Assembly (NCBI GenBank): GCA_025210345.1
Contig: JAOARX010000006.1
Span: forward strand, 124,001-188,000
Source of the DNA: Pelagimonas sp.
GTDB taxonomy: Bacteria; Pseudomonadota; Alphaproteobacteria; Rhodobacterales; Rhodobacteraceae
Direction of reading: 5' to 3'
Length of the DNA stretch: 64,000 nt
Below the pieces are notes generated by a model, which worked only from the letters and a program-made list of their open reading frames with translations, did no database searches and was not told the origin of the DNA. This document shows, piece after piece, positions 27,031 to 36,030 of this stretch. A program made the translations under genes and the position numbers. Positions within the stretch are counted from its first letter, which is position 1, and each line of letters opens with the position of its first letter.

Positions 27031-27136
27031 TTTGGCGTTCCTGCTCGTCAAATTTGATCCGGGTTCTTGTGTCCCGCTTCTTGTTGGCGCAGTTTAGCCC
27101 CCAAGCGCGGTGCTGTGAAAGTTGGGGAGAGCAAAC

Positions 27137-28123
27137 ATGCCATCAAAACGTCTAAGTGTTGTCGTGACGCGACGCTTGCCCGAGGTTGTCGAAACCCGGT
27201 TGAAAGAGCTGTTTGACGTCAAGCTGCGGGATGATGACACGCCGATGACACGCGCAGAGCTGGTTCAGGCGATGCAGGATTGCGATGTGCTTGTGCCGAC
27301 GGTCACCGACCAGATCGACGCGGGTATGATTGGCCAAGCCTCTGAAAGAATGAAGTTAATCGCGAACTTTGGCGCGGGTTTTGATCATATTGACGTGGCC
27401 ACGGCGCGCAGTCGTGGGATCCTGGTTTCGAATACGCCGGGGGTTGTCACCGACGATACCGCCGACATGGTGCTGGCCTTGATGCTGGGCGTGACCCGCC
27501 GCATCCAAGAGGGCCTGAGCGTCATGCAGGATGGCAGCTGGGACGGCTATGCGCCGACCGCGTTCCTTGGCGGGCGTTTGGGGGGCAAGCGACTGGGTAT
27601 TCTGGGCATGGGCCGCATCGGTCAGGCTGTTGCAAAGCGCGCCAAGGCCTTTGGCATGCAGATCCACTATCACAACCGCCGCCGACTGCATCCTCAGATC
27701 GAAGAGGGACTTGAGGCCACCTATTGGGAAAGTCTGGACCAGATGGCCGCGCGCATGGACATCATTAGCGTCAACTGCCCGTCGACGCCCAGCACCTATC
27801 ACCTGTTGAATGCGCGTCGGTTGAAACTGCTCAAACCTTCGACGGTGATCATCAACACCTCACGCGGAGAGGTGCTGGACGAAAACGCGCTGACGCGGAT
27901 GCTCAAGAATGGGGAGCTGGCCGGAGCGGGTCTGGACGTCTATGAGCATGGCATCAAGGGCAACCCGGACCTGCGCAATATGCCCAATGTTGTCATGACA
28001 CCGCATATGGGCTCGGCCACGTTCGAAGGGCGTGTCGAGATGGGTGAGAAAGTGATCATCAATATCAAGACCTTTGCCGATGGGCACCGCCCACCGGATC
28101 AGGTTGTGCCCGGTATGCTCTAG
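27137..28123 (+). CDS. D-2-hydroxyacid dehydrogenase (glyoxylate/hydroxypyruvate reductase-like)
   Basis: 328 residues from ATG 27137, with GGGGAGAG upstream. NAD(P) motif LGILGMGRIGQAVAKRAKAFG followed by HYHNRRR, whose Arg residues suggest NADP. Catalytic Arg in INTSRGEVLDENAL, Glu in the VYEHG region, and His in TPHMGSATFEGR. It reduces glyoxylate or hydroxypyruvate in C2 metabolism, or acts as a D-glycerate dehydrogenase. It is flanked by divergent SH3 and convergent diguanylate cyclase genes, so context adds nothing. Confidence 0.9.
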   Translation: MPSKRLSVVVTRRLPEVVETRLKELFDVKLRDDDTPMTRAELVQAMQDCDVLVPTVTDQIDAGMIGQASERMKLIANFGAGFDHIDVATARSRGILVSNTPGVVTDDTADMVLALMLGVTRRIQEGLSVMQDGSWDGYAPTAFLGGRLGGKRLGILGMGRIGQAVAKRAKAFGMQIHYHNRRRLHPQIEEGLEATYWESLDQMAARMDIISVNCPSTPSTYHLLNARRLKLLKPSTVIINTSRGEVLDENALTRMLKNGELAGAGLDVYEHGIKGNPDLRNMPNVVMTPHMGSATFEGRVEMGEKVIINIKTFADGHRPPDQVVPGML

Positions 28124-28170
28124 ATCTTTGCCAATATGGCAGACCATGTGATGCGCGTCCGATCCGATGA

Positions 28171-29124
28171 TCAGGCGCGCATTATACGTCTTGAGGCTTC
28201 TTTGTGGCGATACATCTCCAGGTCGGCAAAACGCTTGAGCTGTTCTGCCCTGCGCCCGTGCTCCGGGGCAAAGGCCGCCCCAAACGACGCCCCGACGTTC
28301 AGCAGAATCTGTCGCGACCCGTTGGGGGACCAGGTGATGGGTTGGGTCAAAACCTGTTCGAGGTTGTTGACGATATGTCGAAGGTTCGATTTGTCCCCGC
28401 CATCCAACCAAAGCCCGAATTCATCACCACCCAGCCGCGCGACCAGATCCCGCCGTCGGGTTTCATCGCGCAACCGCGTCGCAATGGTACGCAGCACATG
28501 GTCGCCCGCGTCGTGGCCAAAACGGTCATTGATGGGCTTGAAATCATTCAGATCGACAAAGACGAACATCCCCTCTGCATCCGGTTGGTTCAGGGCCGCG
28601 TTACAGCGCTTCATAAAGGTTTCGCCGTTCAAAAGCCCGGTCAGGCGGTCAATCTCGGCCAGTTGGCGCAGGCGTTTGGCGGCACGACGCAACCGATCGC
28701 GTTCCGTTTCCGTTGCCACAAGGCGCCGGGTGACGGATTCATGGGCGTGCTCAACTTTGCTGAGCCGTGCGGCCATGGTGTTTGCGGCGTCATAGGCCAT
28801 CATGATCAACGGCGTATCTCCATCGCGCAGCGGATCAATCCGCCACACGTTGAAGGTCCAGCTGCGCTCGCCGTGTTCCAGACGGATTGGCAGCGACATC
28901 GACATCGACAGCGCTTGTGACAGGACGTACCGCGTCTTGTCGGAATCCCCATCAAGCACATCGGGCAGAAAGCAGCCTTTTGTGATGCAGGTCATTGCCC
29001 GGCATCGTTTGTTCACACCAAGGACACGAAACCGATCATCCAGCACGATCATACTGCGCGGCGCGCGCTCTATCCCCTGAAGCAGCCCGTTCAGCGCTGC
29101 ACAGGGCTCATCCAAAGAACTCAT
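28171..29124 (-). CDS. diguanylate cyclase with PAS-like N-terminus
   Basis: 317 residues from ATG 29124. N-terminal PAS-like region (about 15-120: APRSMIVLDDRFRVLGVNKRC), a coiled-coil linker (HAHESVTRRLVATETERDRL), and a GGDEF domain with intact RLGGDEFGLWL and substrate residues FVDLNDFKPINDRFGHDAGD. The product would be cyclic di-GMP. No RxxD inhibitory motif is obvious five residues before GGDEF (RRRDLVARLGGDEF has R-R-D-L). The start lies inside the end of the upstream gene, so the two are coupled; the upstream protein probably supplies sensory control. Confidence 0.9.
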   Translation of the reverse strand: MSSLDEPCAALNGLLQGIERAPRSMIVLDDRFRVLGVNKRCRAMTCITKGCFLPDVLDGDSDKTRYVLSQALSMSMSLPIRLEHGERSWTFNVWRIDPLRDGDTPLIMMAYDAANTMAARLSKVEHAHESVTRRLVATETERDRLRRAAKRLRQLAEIDRLTGLLNGETFMKRCNAALNQPDAEGMFVFVDLNDFKPINDRFGHDAGDHVLRTIATRLRDETRRRDLVARLGGDEFGLWLDGGDKSNLRHIVNNLEQVLTQPITWSPNGSRQILLNVGASFGAAFAPEHGRRAEQLKRFADLEMYRHKEASRRIMRA

Positions 29125-29632
29125 ATGCGTCAACCTCAGAGTCTTTGTTCAGATTGACGGTGACCCGGCAACAGCTGTGCCCGACGGCCTGGCTGTCTTC
29201 GACCCGGACGCTGGCATAGCCCAGCGCGTCGGCTGCGATGCGGCCAAAGACATTGGTGGTCATCATGCACAAAGAGGGGCGCCCCTGCACCCGGCGCGCA
29301 AAGGGACATTTGGTGGTCGACAGGCAAATCTTTTCCGCGTCGACGTGATCGACCACAAATTCACCCCCGATGCGGGTTTTCAGGTCGGTCAGAATGTTGA
29401 CAAGACCCTCTAAATCCGCCGGGAGATGGCCATTTTCGTCACGGTAGCTGTCACCGATATCGCGGCCCAGTTCATTGCCTACCCGGGCTACAAATCCCGC
29501 GGCGTCTTCGAGGCCAACAACATCTTCCAGCGTGCCGGCCAGCGCACCGATGACATCCCCGAAAAAGCTTTCGGGGTTGGGTTTCTTGGCTGGGACCGAC
29601 CGATTGGTATTCGGGGATAAATCATTGGGCAT
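29108..29632 (-). CDS. cysteine-rich sensory protein, methanogen output domain 1-like
   Basis: 174 residues. The C-terminal half has a conserved Cys pattern: KICLSTTKCPFA, PSLCMMTTNVFGRIAADAL and GHSCCRVTVNL. It resembles the small sensory 'methanogen output domain 1' family, which could bind a metal or cofactor. The N-terminal half is helical (FGDVIGALAGTLEDVVGLEDAAGF). It overlaps the diguanylate cyclase gene by 17 bp, so it is probably a signal-input partner for c-di-GMP synthesis. The ligand is unknown. Family assignment is from memory of the Cys pattern. Confidence 0.65.
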   Translation of the reverse strand: MPNDLSPNTNRSVPAKKPNPESFFGDVIGALAGTLEDVVGLEDAAGFVARVGNELGRDIGDSYRDENGHLPADLEGLVNILTDLKTRIGGEFVVDHVDAEKICLSTTKCPFARRVQGRPSLCMMTTNVFGRIAADALGYASVRVEDSQAVGHSCCRVTVNLNKDSEVDAYEFFG

Positions 29633-29764
29633 AGGGACCTCGCTCTTAACGATTCCCTATCAAATGGTGGTTAACGGCTGGTTAAGGTATTTTTCAAAAT
29701 TATGAAAGTAGGGAGCCCGACCCATCGGTCGGACGCCCTGTTGCCTGGTTTGATAAAGCTTGAA

Positions 29765-31333
29765 TCAGGTCACATCCCGATAGCTGATTTCCTTGGTGTC
29801 GACCCCGGGGCCCACCTTTTCGCGGCGCACGATCAGACGGTTCAGGGCCTGGATATAGGCCTTGGCCGAGGCGACAACCGTGTCGGTATCCGCCGATTGT
29901 CCGGTGGAAATCACCCCGTCCTCTTCCAGCTTGACCGAAACGGTGGCCTGCGCGTCGGTGCCCGCGGTCACGGCCTGAACCTGATACAGCTGCAGTTTGG
30001 CCTTGTTCGGGTGCAGGTCACGCACGGCTTTGAATGTCGCATCAACCGGGCCGTCGCCCTTGCAGATCGCGGTGACATCATCGCCATTGATTTCCATTTC
30101 AAGCTCGGCTTCGGCCTGACCACCGGTGCCGCAGACCACCTTGAGATTGACCAGCTTGAGATGCTCTTCGCCTTCGCCGGTGGTGGAGACAAGCGCAAGA
30201 ATATCGTCGTCGAATACCTCTTTCTTGCGATCCGCGAGATCCTTAAACCTTACAAAAATATCCTTAAGCTGGTTGTCCCCCACATCAACACCCAGGTCCT
30301 TGAGCTTTGCGCGCAGCGCAGCCCGGCCCGAATGTTTGCCCAGCGGCAGCGAGGTGCCAGAAATCCCCACATCTTCGGGGCGCATGATTTCAAAGGTTTC
30401 CGCGTTCTTCAGCATGCCATCTTGGTGGATGCCGCTTTCGTGGGCAAAGGCGTTTTTGCCGACAATCGCTTTGTTCGGTTGCACGACGAAACCCGAAACC
30501 GTCGAAACGCGGCGCGAGATGTGCATGATCTTTTTCGTATCAATCCCAGTGGTATAGGGCATGATATCCCCGCGCACCTTAAGGGCCATGACCACCTCTT
30601 CGAGGGCGGTGTTGCCCGCGCGTTCGCCCAGGCCGTTGATGGTGCATTCGATCTGGCGCGCACCCCCGGCAACGGCGGCCAGCGCATTTGCGGTCGCCAT
30701 GCCAAGGTCGTTGTGACAATGGGTGGCAAAGACGATCTCGTCGGCGCCGGGCACGGTTTCGATCAGGCGCTTGATCAGATCGGCGCTTTCGACCGGAGCG
30801 GTATAGCCCACAGTGTCGGGGATATTGATCGTGGTGGCCCCCGCCTTGATGGCAATTTCAACCACGCGGCACAGGTAATCCCACTCGGTCCGCGTTGCAT
30901 CCATGGGCGACCATTGCACATTGTCGACCAGATTGCGGGCATGGGTCACGGTTTCGTGGATGCGCTCGGCCATTTCGTCCTGTGTCAGGTTCGGAATGGC
31001 ACGGTGCAGCGGCGAGGTGCCGATAAAGGTGTGAATCCGCGGGCGCGCGGATTTCTTGACCGCCTCGGCACAGCGATCAATATCGGGCAGTTGCGCGCGG
31101 GCAAGCCCACAGATCACCGAGTTTTTCGAACGCTCGGCGATTTCGGACACCGCCCGAAAATCACCTTCGGAGGCAATCGGAAAACCCGCCTCGATGATGT
31201 CGACGCCCATGTCGTCAAGCAGTTCTGCAATTTCAAGCTTTTCGTCATGGGTCATGGTCGCGCCGGGGCTTTGTTCGCCGTCGCGCAGCGTTGTGTCAAA
31301 AATAAGAACGCGGTCTTTTTGGATATCAGTCAT
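29765..31333 (-). CDS. leuA: 2-isopropylmalate synthase
   Basis: 522 residues, full length. Begins with the HMGL/aconitase-class motif LIFDTTLRDGEQSPGATM. Metal-binding HCHNDLGMATANALAAV is near residue 205, and GLGERAGNTALEEVVMAL follows. A complete C-terminal regulatory (leucine-sensing) domain covers about 390-522. It condenses acetyl-CoA with 2-oxoisovalerate, the first step of leucine synthesis. A leucine-rich leader peptide gene lies 103 bp upstream and probably controls it. Confidence 0.97.
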   Translation of the reverse strand: MTDIQKDRVLIFDTTLRDGEQSPGATMTHDEKLEIAELLDDMGVDIIEAGFPIASEGDFRAVSEIAERSKNSVICGLARAQLPDIDRCAEAVKKSARPRIHTFIGTSPLHRAIPNLTQDEMAERIHETVTHARNLVDNVQWSPMDATRTEWDYLCRVVEIAIKAGATTINIPDTVGYTAPVESADLIKRLIETVPGADEIVFATHCHNDLGMATANALAAVAGGARQIECTINGLGERAGNTALEEVVMALKVRGDIMPYTTGIDTKKIMHISRRVSTVSGFVVQPNKAIVGKNAFAHESGIHQDGMLKNAETFEIMRPEDVGISGTSLPLGKHSGRAALRAKLKDLGVDVGDNQLKDIFVRFKDLADRKKEVFDDDILALVSTTGEGEEHLKLVNLKVVCGTGGQAEAELEMEINGDDVTAICKGDGPVDATFKAVRDLHPNKAKLQLYQVQAVTAGTDAQATVSVKLEEDGVISTGQSADTDTVVASAKAYIQALNRLIVRREKVGPGVDTKEISYRDVT

Positions 31334-31406
31334 GTCAGGTCTCTTGAATGTCGTCTTCTTCTTTGCGGGTGAAGGGCCCGTTGGGCCATCGGCGCGATCA
31401 AACTCT

Positions 31407-31443
31407 CCTCTGAGCGGACGCGCCGGACCGGCACGCTCAGAGG
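31407..31443 (-). promoter_or_regulatory. hairpin at the end of the leu leader peptide (candidate attenuator element)
   Basis: Ten-bp arms CCTCTGAGCG / CGCTCAGAGG around a 17-base, GC-rich loop. It overlaps the leader peptide's last codons and stop, so a ribosome stalled at the Leu codons would change its folding. No long T run follows on the minus strand, so a plain intrinsic terminator is not evident. A second short hairpin (GGCCC-AAC-GGGCC) lies between it and leuA. Confidence 0.55.
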
Positions 31444-31523
31444 CGAATTAGGAGAAGACGTAGGGCCAGCGCAACCAGCGCCTGAAGAGGCGCGACAAAA
31501 GGGATATGGCTGGTGGTCATCAT
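31437..31523 (-). CDS. leuL: leucine-rich leader peptide of leuA, apparently leaderless
   Basis: 28 residues: MMTTSHIPFVAPLQALVALA then LRLLLIRL. Eight of the last 16 residues are Leu, including two rare CTA codons, as expected of a leader peptide whose translation senses Leu-tRNA. A -10-like TATAGT (31536-31531) ends 7 bases before the ATG, so transcription would start at or next to the ATG, and there is no Shine-Dalgarno. A leaderless attenuator ORF of this kind is known for trpL in rhizobia. An inverted repeat covers the stop codon. The start at 31520 (second Met) is equally possible. Confidence 0.75.
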   Translation of the reverse strand: MMTTSHIPFVAPLQALVALALRLLLIRL

Positions 31524-31715
31524 GCGGGCCACTATACGCAGCGGAACGTAAATGAAAAGCCCACAATCACCGGCCTGACAGATTGCCAGACAAATGCCGC
31601 AACCGGGCGTTCCGGGCAGGAGAAATATTGCTTTCTCACGAAGCTGCGCTTTGCTTGCACGCATCAGTTGCGGCATAGTGGCCCCAAGGCAAGACAACAG
31701 GGCAGGGCGCATAGC

Positions 31716-34661
31716 ATGATCCGGACAATGCTGGGGATTTTGACGGTGGCACTTGGGGTGGTGTCGGGGCAGGGTGCTTTGGCTGAGCGCGACAGCGCCA
31801 AGGTCTATATTTTTGGCAACTCGCTTGTGCATCATCTGAGCAAAGAAAGCGAAAACACCAATGTTCCCTATTGGTTGAACGCGCTGGCCAAAACAGGTGG
31901 CCAGACCTTTGGCGTGGATGGACAGTGGGGCTTTATGCGCAACTTTGCCGATGGGCTGCCACCAACGTCGAACTGGGGGTTCAAGGGGGTCAGCGGGGTC
32001 TGGAACACCAACGCGGGGTCTTTTGGGCAATCTGGCTATGACGCCGTGATCATGACGCCCGCGAATTTCATTCAATATCAACAGCCTGACATTCCCTATG
32101 ACGGGGAAAATCCTGATCATATCAGCCCATTGACCGCCATGCTGCAGGTGTTTGACTGGGTCGCGGAAGAGAACCCGAACATTCAGTTGATGGTCTACGA
32201 AGGGTGGTCCGACATGGCGCGCTTTGGGCGCTTTCCCCCCGATCGCCGCGCGCTTCACAAGTACCATGCGCATAACGCCGGGGACTATCATGCCTGGTTC
32301 CAGGACTTGGTGAGCAAGGCGAACACCGCCCGCCCGGATATGCAGGTTCAACTGATTCCGGTTGCCTCTACGCTTGCGAAACTGATGGGCAAGGGTGGCA
32401 TTTTGCAAAATGTCCCGCCCGAAGCCCTATACGAAGATGACGCGCCGCATGGCACGCCCGAAACCTATTTTTTGGCGGCGATGATTACCTATTCGGCGTT
32501 GTATCAGGCGCCTCCTCCGGCTGACTTTCAGGTGCCGGCGGGCATGCACCCTGAAATCGCGTCGAAATATAGCCAGATCGCCCAAGTGATATGGGACGCG
32601 ACTCCGCGAATCGAGGCGCGCGCCGCCGTTTCTATACAGTCAGATCAGGGGTCCAGCGGGGTTTTGGATCTCCCTAAACGTGCGGATGTGGATCTGCCTC
32701 CGCAAGACGTGCGCCCCACGGGCATTCCCGCCATGGGGTTTGGTTTGAACGGCGTTTCCGACTGGTCCACCCAACAGCCTTTTGTCGATATCATGAAAAC
32801 CTCGCGCGGATGGGTGGGGCATATCGGGGATGATTGGGGCGGGTTCAGCACAGAACAGCTTGTGGCTGGTGGATACCTAAGCGACACGGGCTGGCCTTTG
32901 CGACTGCCAGACGGTGTGGATGCCCTGGAAGCGGTGTTCCTGACCAGCCAATCTGAGGGATCAAACAGCCTGCGCGGGGACTATGTGCTGATGTACAAGG
33001 GCAAGGGGCGCATCCGTATGATGGGGGCGGCACGGCGTACCCGCTACGAAGACGGTCGGATCGAGTTCTACTATGAACCGGGTGGACCGGGCAGCCTTGT
33101 TGGGATCAAGATCGACGCACTGGATGAAAGCGATCCGATCCGTGACATCCACGTGGTGCGCAAAAACCAGATGGCGCTGTATGAAGCCGGGGCGATTTTC
33201 AACCCCGAGTGGATCGAGGTGGTGCAGGATGTGCGCTCGGTCCGGTTCATGGACTGGATGCTGACCAATGGCTCGCCTGTTTCAACCTGGGATGAACGCC
33301 CCCGCATGGAAGACGGCACTTGGACGCAATGGGGTGTGCCGCTTGAGGTGATGATCCGGCTTGCGAACAAGATCGGTGCAGACCCGTGGTTCAATATGCC
33401 CCACAGGGCAGACGATGACTATGTCCGCCGATTTGCGCAAATGGTTAAGCGCGACCTGGATCCGGACCTTAAGGTCTATGTCGAGTATTCAAACGAAGTC
33501 TGGAACCGCGTGTTCCCGCAAGCGCGCTGGGCACAGGAAAATGCCACGCGTATGTGGGGGGAAACCGCCCATGGGTGGATGCAGTTCTACGGAATGCGCG
33601 CCGCCGAGATTATGGACATCTGGACAGAGGTTTACGGGGACCGCGCCAAGGACAGCCTGATCCGAACGGTGGCGACACACACCGGATGGGCCGGGCTGGA
33701 AGATCACATTCTGTTTTCCCCTTTGGGGTATCTCAAGGCGGGCAAAACCCCGATTGACAGCTTTGATGCCTATGCGATCACGGGCTATTTCGGCTTTGAA
33801 ATGGGCTCGTCCGAGATGAAGCACCGTGTTGATGGCTGGCTGGATCGGTCCGAGGCGCAGGCCGAAAAAGAGGGCAAGGATAAGGGCTTGCGGCGTGTTG
33901 CCCTGCGGGAATACGTGAAAAAGCACCGGTTCGAAGGCGCGGTGACCCCCATCACCGAAACCCTTTCCAACGGATCCCTGAAAGAGCTGACCGATCAGGT
34001 GTTTCCCTATCATGCGGGGGTCGCGGCGCGAAACGATCTGCGCCTGCTCATGTACGAAGGCGGCACCCACGTGTCCGGCCATGGGGAACAGGTCCAGGAT
34101 CAACGGCTGACTGATTTCTTTACCTACTACAATTACACGCCGGAGATGGCCAAACTGTATGAACAGCTGCTGAATGGCTGGACCAATGCAGGTGGAGTTC
34201 TGTTCAACGCCTTTGTGGACGTGGCCTCTGCGTCGCAATGGGGCAGCTGGGGCGCCAAGCGTTACCTTGAAGATCAAAACCCGCGCTGGGATATGTTAAT
34301 GGCCTTCAACGCGGTCGGCCCCAATGACTGGGAAGAGCGCGATCTGAAGACCTTTAACAACGGCATCACGCGCATTGCCGGGGCTGGCAACCAGCGGCTT
34401 CAGGGTACCGGTGCCGAAGATGTGCTGATCGCCGGGTCGGGAAATGACACCCTGGTCAGCTCAGGCGGGGATGACATCCTGCATGGTGGGGCGGGGCGGG
34501 ATCGTGCGGTGCTGCCCGGCGCGCAGAGCGATTTCACCTTTGCGCGTGAACAGGGCCGCCTGATCGCCACCGGGCCCAAAGGCCGGGTCACGATGGCCGG
34601 TATTGAACAGATCGCCTTTGAAAGCGCACCCGAAGTCACCGTGAACGCGGATACGCTATAG
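31716..34661 (+). CDS. secreted modular protein: SGNH esterase-like domain, clan GH-A glycosidase-like domain, RTX repeats
   Basis: 981 residues from ATG 31716 with a Sec signal peptide (about 1-23, MIRTMLGILTVALGVVSGQG). Residues about 27-285 look like an SGNH hydrolase: Ser36 in IFGNSL, and Asp242-x-x-His245 in EDDAPHGTP. Residues about 330-860 look like a clan GH-A barrel: acid/base Glu594 in VEYSNEVWN, and nucleophile candidate Glu781 in LLMYEGGTH. Calcium-binding RTX nonapeptides (GSGNDTLVSSGGDDILHGG) sit at about 900-930. It could trim or deacetylate the polysaccharide made by the locus to the right. A combined Sec signal and RTX tail is unusual. Confidence 0.72.
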   Translation: MIRTMLGILTVALGVVSGQGALAERDSAKVYIFGNSLVHHLSKESENTNVPYWLNALAKTGGQTFGVDGQWGFMRNFADGLPPTSNWGFKGVSGVWNTNAGSFGQSGYDAVIMTPANFIQYQQPDIPYDGENPDHISPLTAMLQVFDWVAEENPNIQLMVYEGWSDMARFGRFPPDRRALHKYHAHNAGDYHAWFQDLVSKANTARPDMQVQLIPVASTLAKLMGKGGILQNVPPEALYEDDAPHGTPETYFLAAMITYSALYQAPPPADFQVPAGMHPEIASKYSQIAQVIWDATPRIEARAAVSIQSDQGSSGVLDLPKRADVDLPPQDVRPTGIPAMGFGLNGVSDWSTQQPFVDIMKTSRGWVGHIGDDWGGFSTEQLVAGGYLSDTGWPLRLPDGVDALEAVFLTSQSEGSNSLRGDYVLMYKGKGRIRMMGAARRTRYEDGRIEFYYEPGGPGSLVGIKIDALDESDPIRDIHVVRKNQMALYEAGAIFNPEWIEVVQDVRSVRFMDWMLTNGSPVSTWDERPRMEDGTWTQWGVPLEVMIRLANKIGADPWFNMPHRADDDYVRRFAQMVKRDLDPDLKVYVEYSNEVWNRVFPQARWAQENATRMWGETAHGWMQFYGMRAAEIMDIWTEVYGDRAKDSLIRTVATHTGWAGLEDHILFSPLGYLKAGKTPIDSFDAYAITGYFGFEMGSSEMKHRVDGWLDRSEAQAEKEGKDKGLRRVALREYVKKHRFEGAVTPITETLSNGSLKELTDQVFPYHAGVAARNDLRLLMYEGGTHVSGHGEQVQDQRLTDFFTYYNYTPEMAKLYEQLLNGWTNAGGVLFNAFVDVASASQWGSWGAKRYLEDQNPRWDMLMAFNAVGPNDWEERDLKTFNNGITRIAGAGNQRLQGTGAEDVLIAGSGNDTLVSSGGDDILHGGAGRDRAVLPGAQSDFTFAREQGRLIATGPKGRVTMAGIEQIAFESAPEVTVNADTL

Positions 34662-34674
34662 GATCATGATGGGA

Positions 34675-35880
34675 TCACGACAGGCGCAGGATTTCCTGGG
34701 CAAGCGTTTCCGCCCCCAGCGAGGCGCGGAAATGTGCTTCGATATGCGCGCGTCCCGCTTGTGACAGCCGCATCAGCGCATCCGGGTCACTGGACAGGGA
34801 TTTGATCGTTCGGGACAATTGGCCAGGATTTTGCGGTTCAACCAGATACCCGGTTGACCCATCTTGAATCAATTCTCGCACGCCGCCCGCATCGGTGCCG
34901 ATCGTGGGAACCCCCATCGACATGGCCTCCATATAGGCGACGCCCAGTGGTTCGGACCACGAGGCCAGAACAAAAAGATGCGCCTCTTGCAGTTTTTGCT
35001 GCACAGCCCCGGCGTCAATGGCCCCCAAAAGCTTGACGTGGTCCTGCAGGCGCAGCTTTTTCAGGGTTTCCTCAAGTTCCAGCCGATAGCCCGAGCCGCC
35101 ATCATCATCTTCGCCGGCGATTTCCACCCGGATATCAACGCCCTGGTCAATCAGCTGGCGGGTTGCTGCCATCAAATCCTGATGCCCTTTGACCACGTTC
35201 AGGCGCCCGCAGGCAAAGACCTTGAGCGGTGTGCCGTGTTCCGGCGGCACATAGGGCGCGTCGCGGCGCATGACTTCGGTATCGACCCCCATGGGGCGAA
35301 TCAACAAGCGCTCCGGCAGGCTCCCGGTCAGCTGTTCCTGAATTTCATGCAGGATCTTATGGGTGATGATCGTGGCAAACGACGCATCGCGCCACTTTAC
35401 CCGTTGTCCGGGGCCATAGTCCTCAAGCGGGCCATGCAGCGTCAATGAATATCGGGGCCCACCCATCTTGTGGGCAAAGGCGGCAATCAGCGCCGCGCGC
35501 CCACAGGAATGCACATGCACATGATCCAGTTTCAGCCGCCGCGCATGCCGACGCAGCAGACTGGCCGCCCCCAATGTCATCAGCGCGTCTTTGGCATAGC
35601 CCGAACCCTCGCGCAGCATCGAGCCAACCAACCCCTTGGGCAGCATGCGCAGCAAACTGGATACGGAATGCAGAGGGTCCAGTTTTCCAAGATAGGTCGT
35701 GCTGGCAATCGCCGCGCGGGACCAGCCATGCGCAATCAACCCGGGCGGTGGCTTGCGGGTTGAAAAAACATGCACAGAATGACCCATCGCCTCAAGCGCC
35801 TGAATTTCACGCCAAAAGAAGATATGCGTCTGTCCCGGAAACTGCGGAACGATATAGCCAATGCGCAAGGGTCGCGACAC
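34675..35880 (-). CDS. GT4-family glycosyltransferase
   Basis: 401 residues from GTG 35880 (SRPLRIGYIVPQFPGQTHIF); ATG 35958 is a possible longer start. GT-B fold. The N-terminal acceptor domain has HSVHVFSTRKPP and LDHVHVHSCGRAALIA. The donor site is in the C-terminal half: VFACGRLNVVKGHQDLM, and the E-x7-E motif WSEPLGVAYMEAMSMGVPTI with TDAGGVREL. Transfers a nucleotide sugar onto a lipid- or carbohydrate-linked acceptor at the cytoplasmic face. Divergent from the GT2-flippase-PKS-NRPS set. Confidence 0.9.
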   Translation of the reverse strand: MSRPLRIGYIVPQFPGQTHIFFWREIQALEAMGHSVHVFSTRKPPPGLIAHGWSRAAIASTTYLGKLDPLHSVSSLLRMLPKGLVGSMLREGSGYAKDALMTLGAASLLRRHARRLKLDHVHVHSCGRAALIAAFAHKMGGPRYSLTLHGPLEDYGPGQRVKWRDASFATIITHKILHEIQEQLTGSLPERLLIRPMGVDTEVMRRDAPYVPPEHGTPLKVFACGRLNVVKGHQDLMAATRQLIDQGVDIRVEIAGEDDDGGSGYRLELEETLKKLRLQDHVKLLGAIDAGAVQQKLQEAHLFVLASWSEPLGVAYMEAMSMGVPTIGTDAGGVRELIQDGSTGYLVEPQNPGQLSRTIKSLSSDPDALMRLSQAGRAHIEAHFRASLGAETLAQEILRLS

Positions 35881-36030
35881 GTGGTTTTCCCGATAAGAAC
35901 TATGAGTGTAAGCCAAAAGCAGTTTTGGCCCGTTGCAGAAATATTTAGGCGATTCCATGCTTTGGCCATAGTTGTCCGGCATGTGACCGGTGAATTGTTC
36001 GAAAGGTGTGGCCCCTTGGGTACGGCAATC

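Noticed and set aside
29702-31372. 556-codon open frame on the plus strand opposite leuA
   Set aside because: It is antisense to leuA, whose conserved motifs are unmistakable; the plus-strand product is rich in His/Gly/Arg and shows no family motif.
31524-32408. The longer minus-strand frame that includes the leu leader peptide
   Set aside because: Only its last 28 codons make sense as leader peptide; the rest is antisense to the secreted SGNH-GH protein and lacks motifs.
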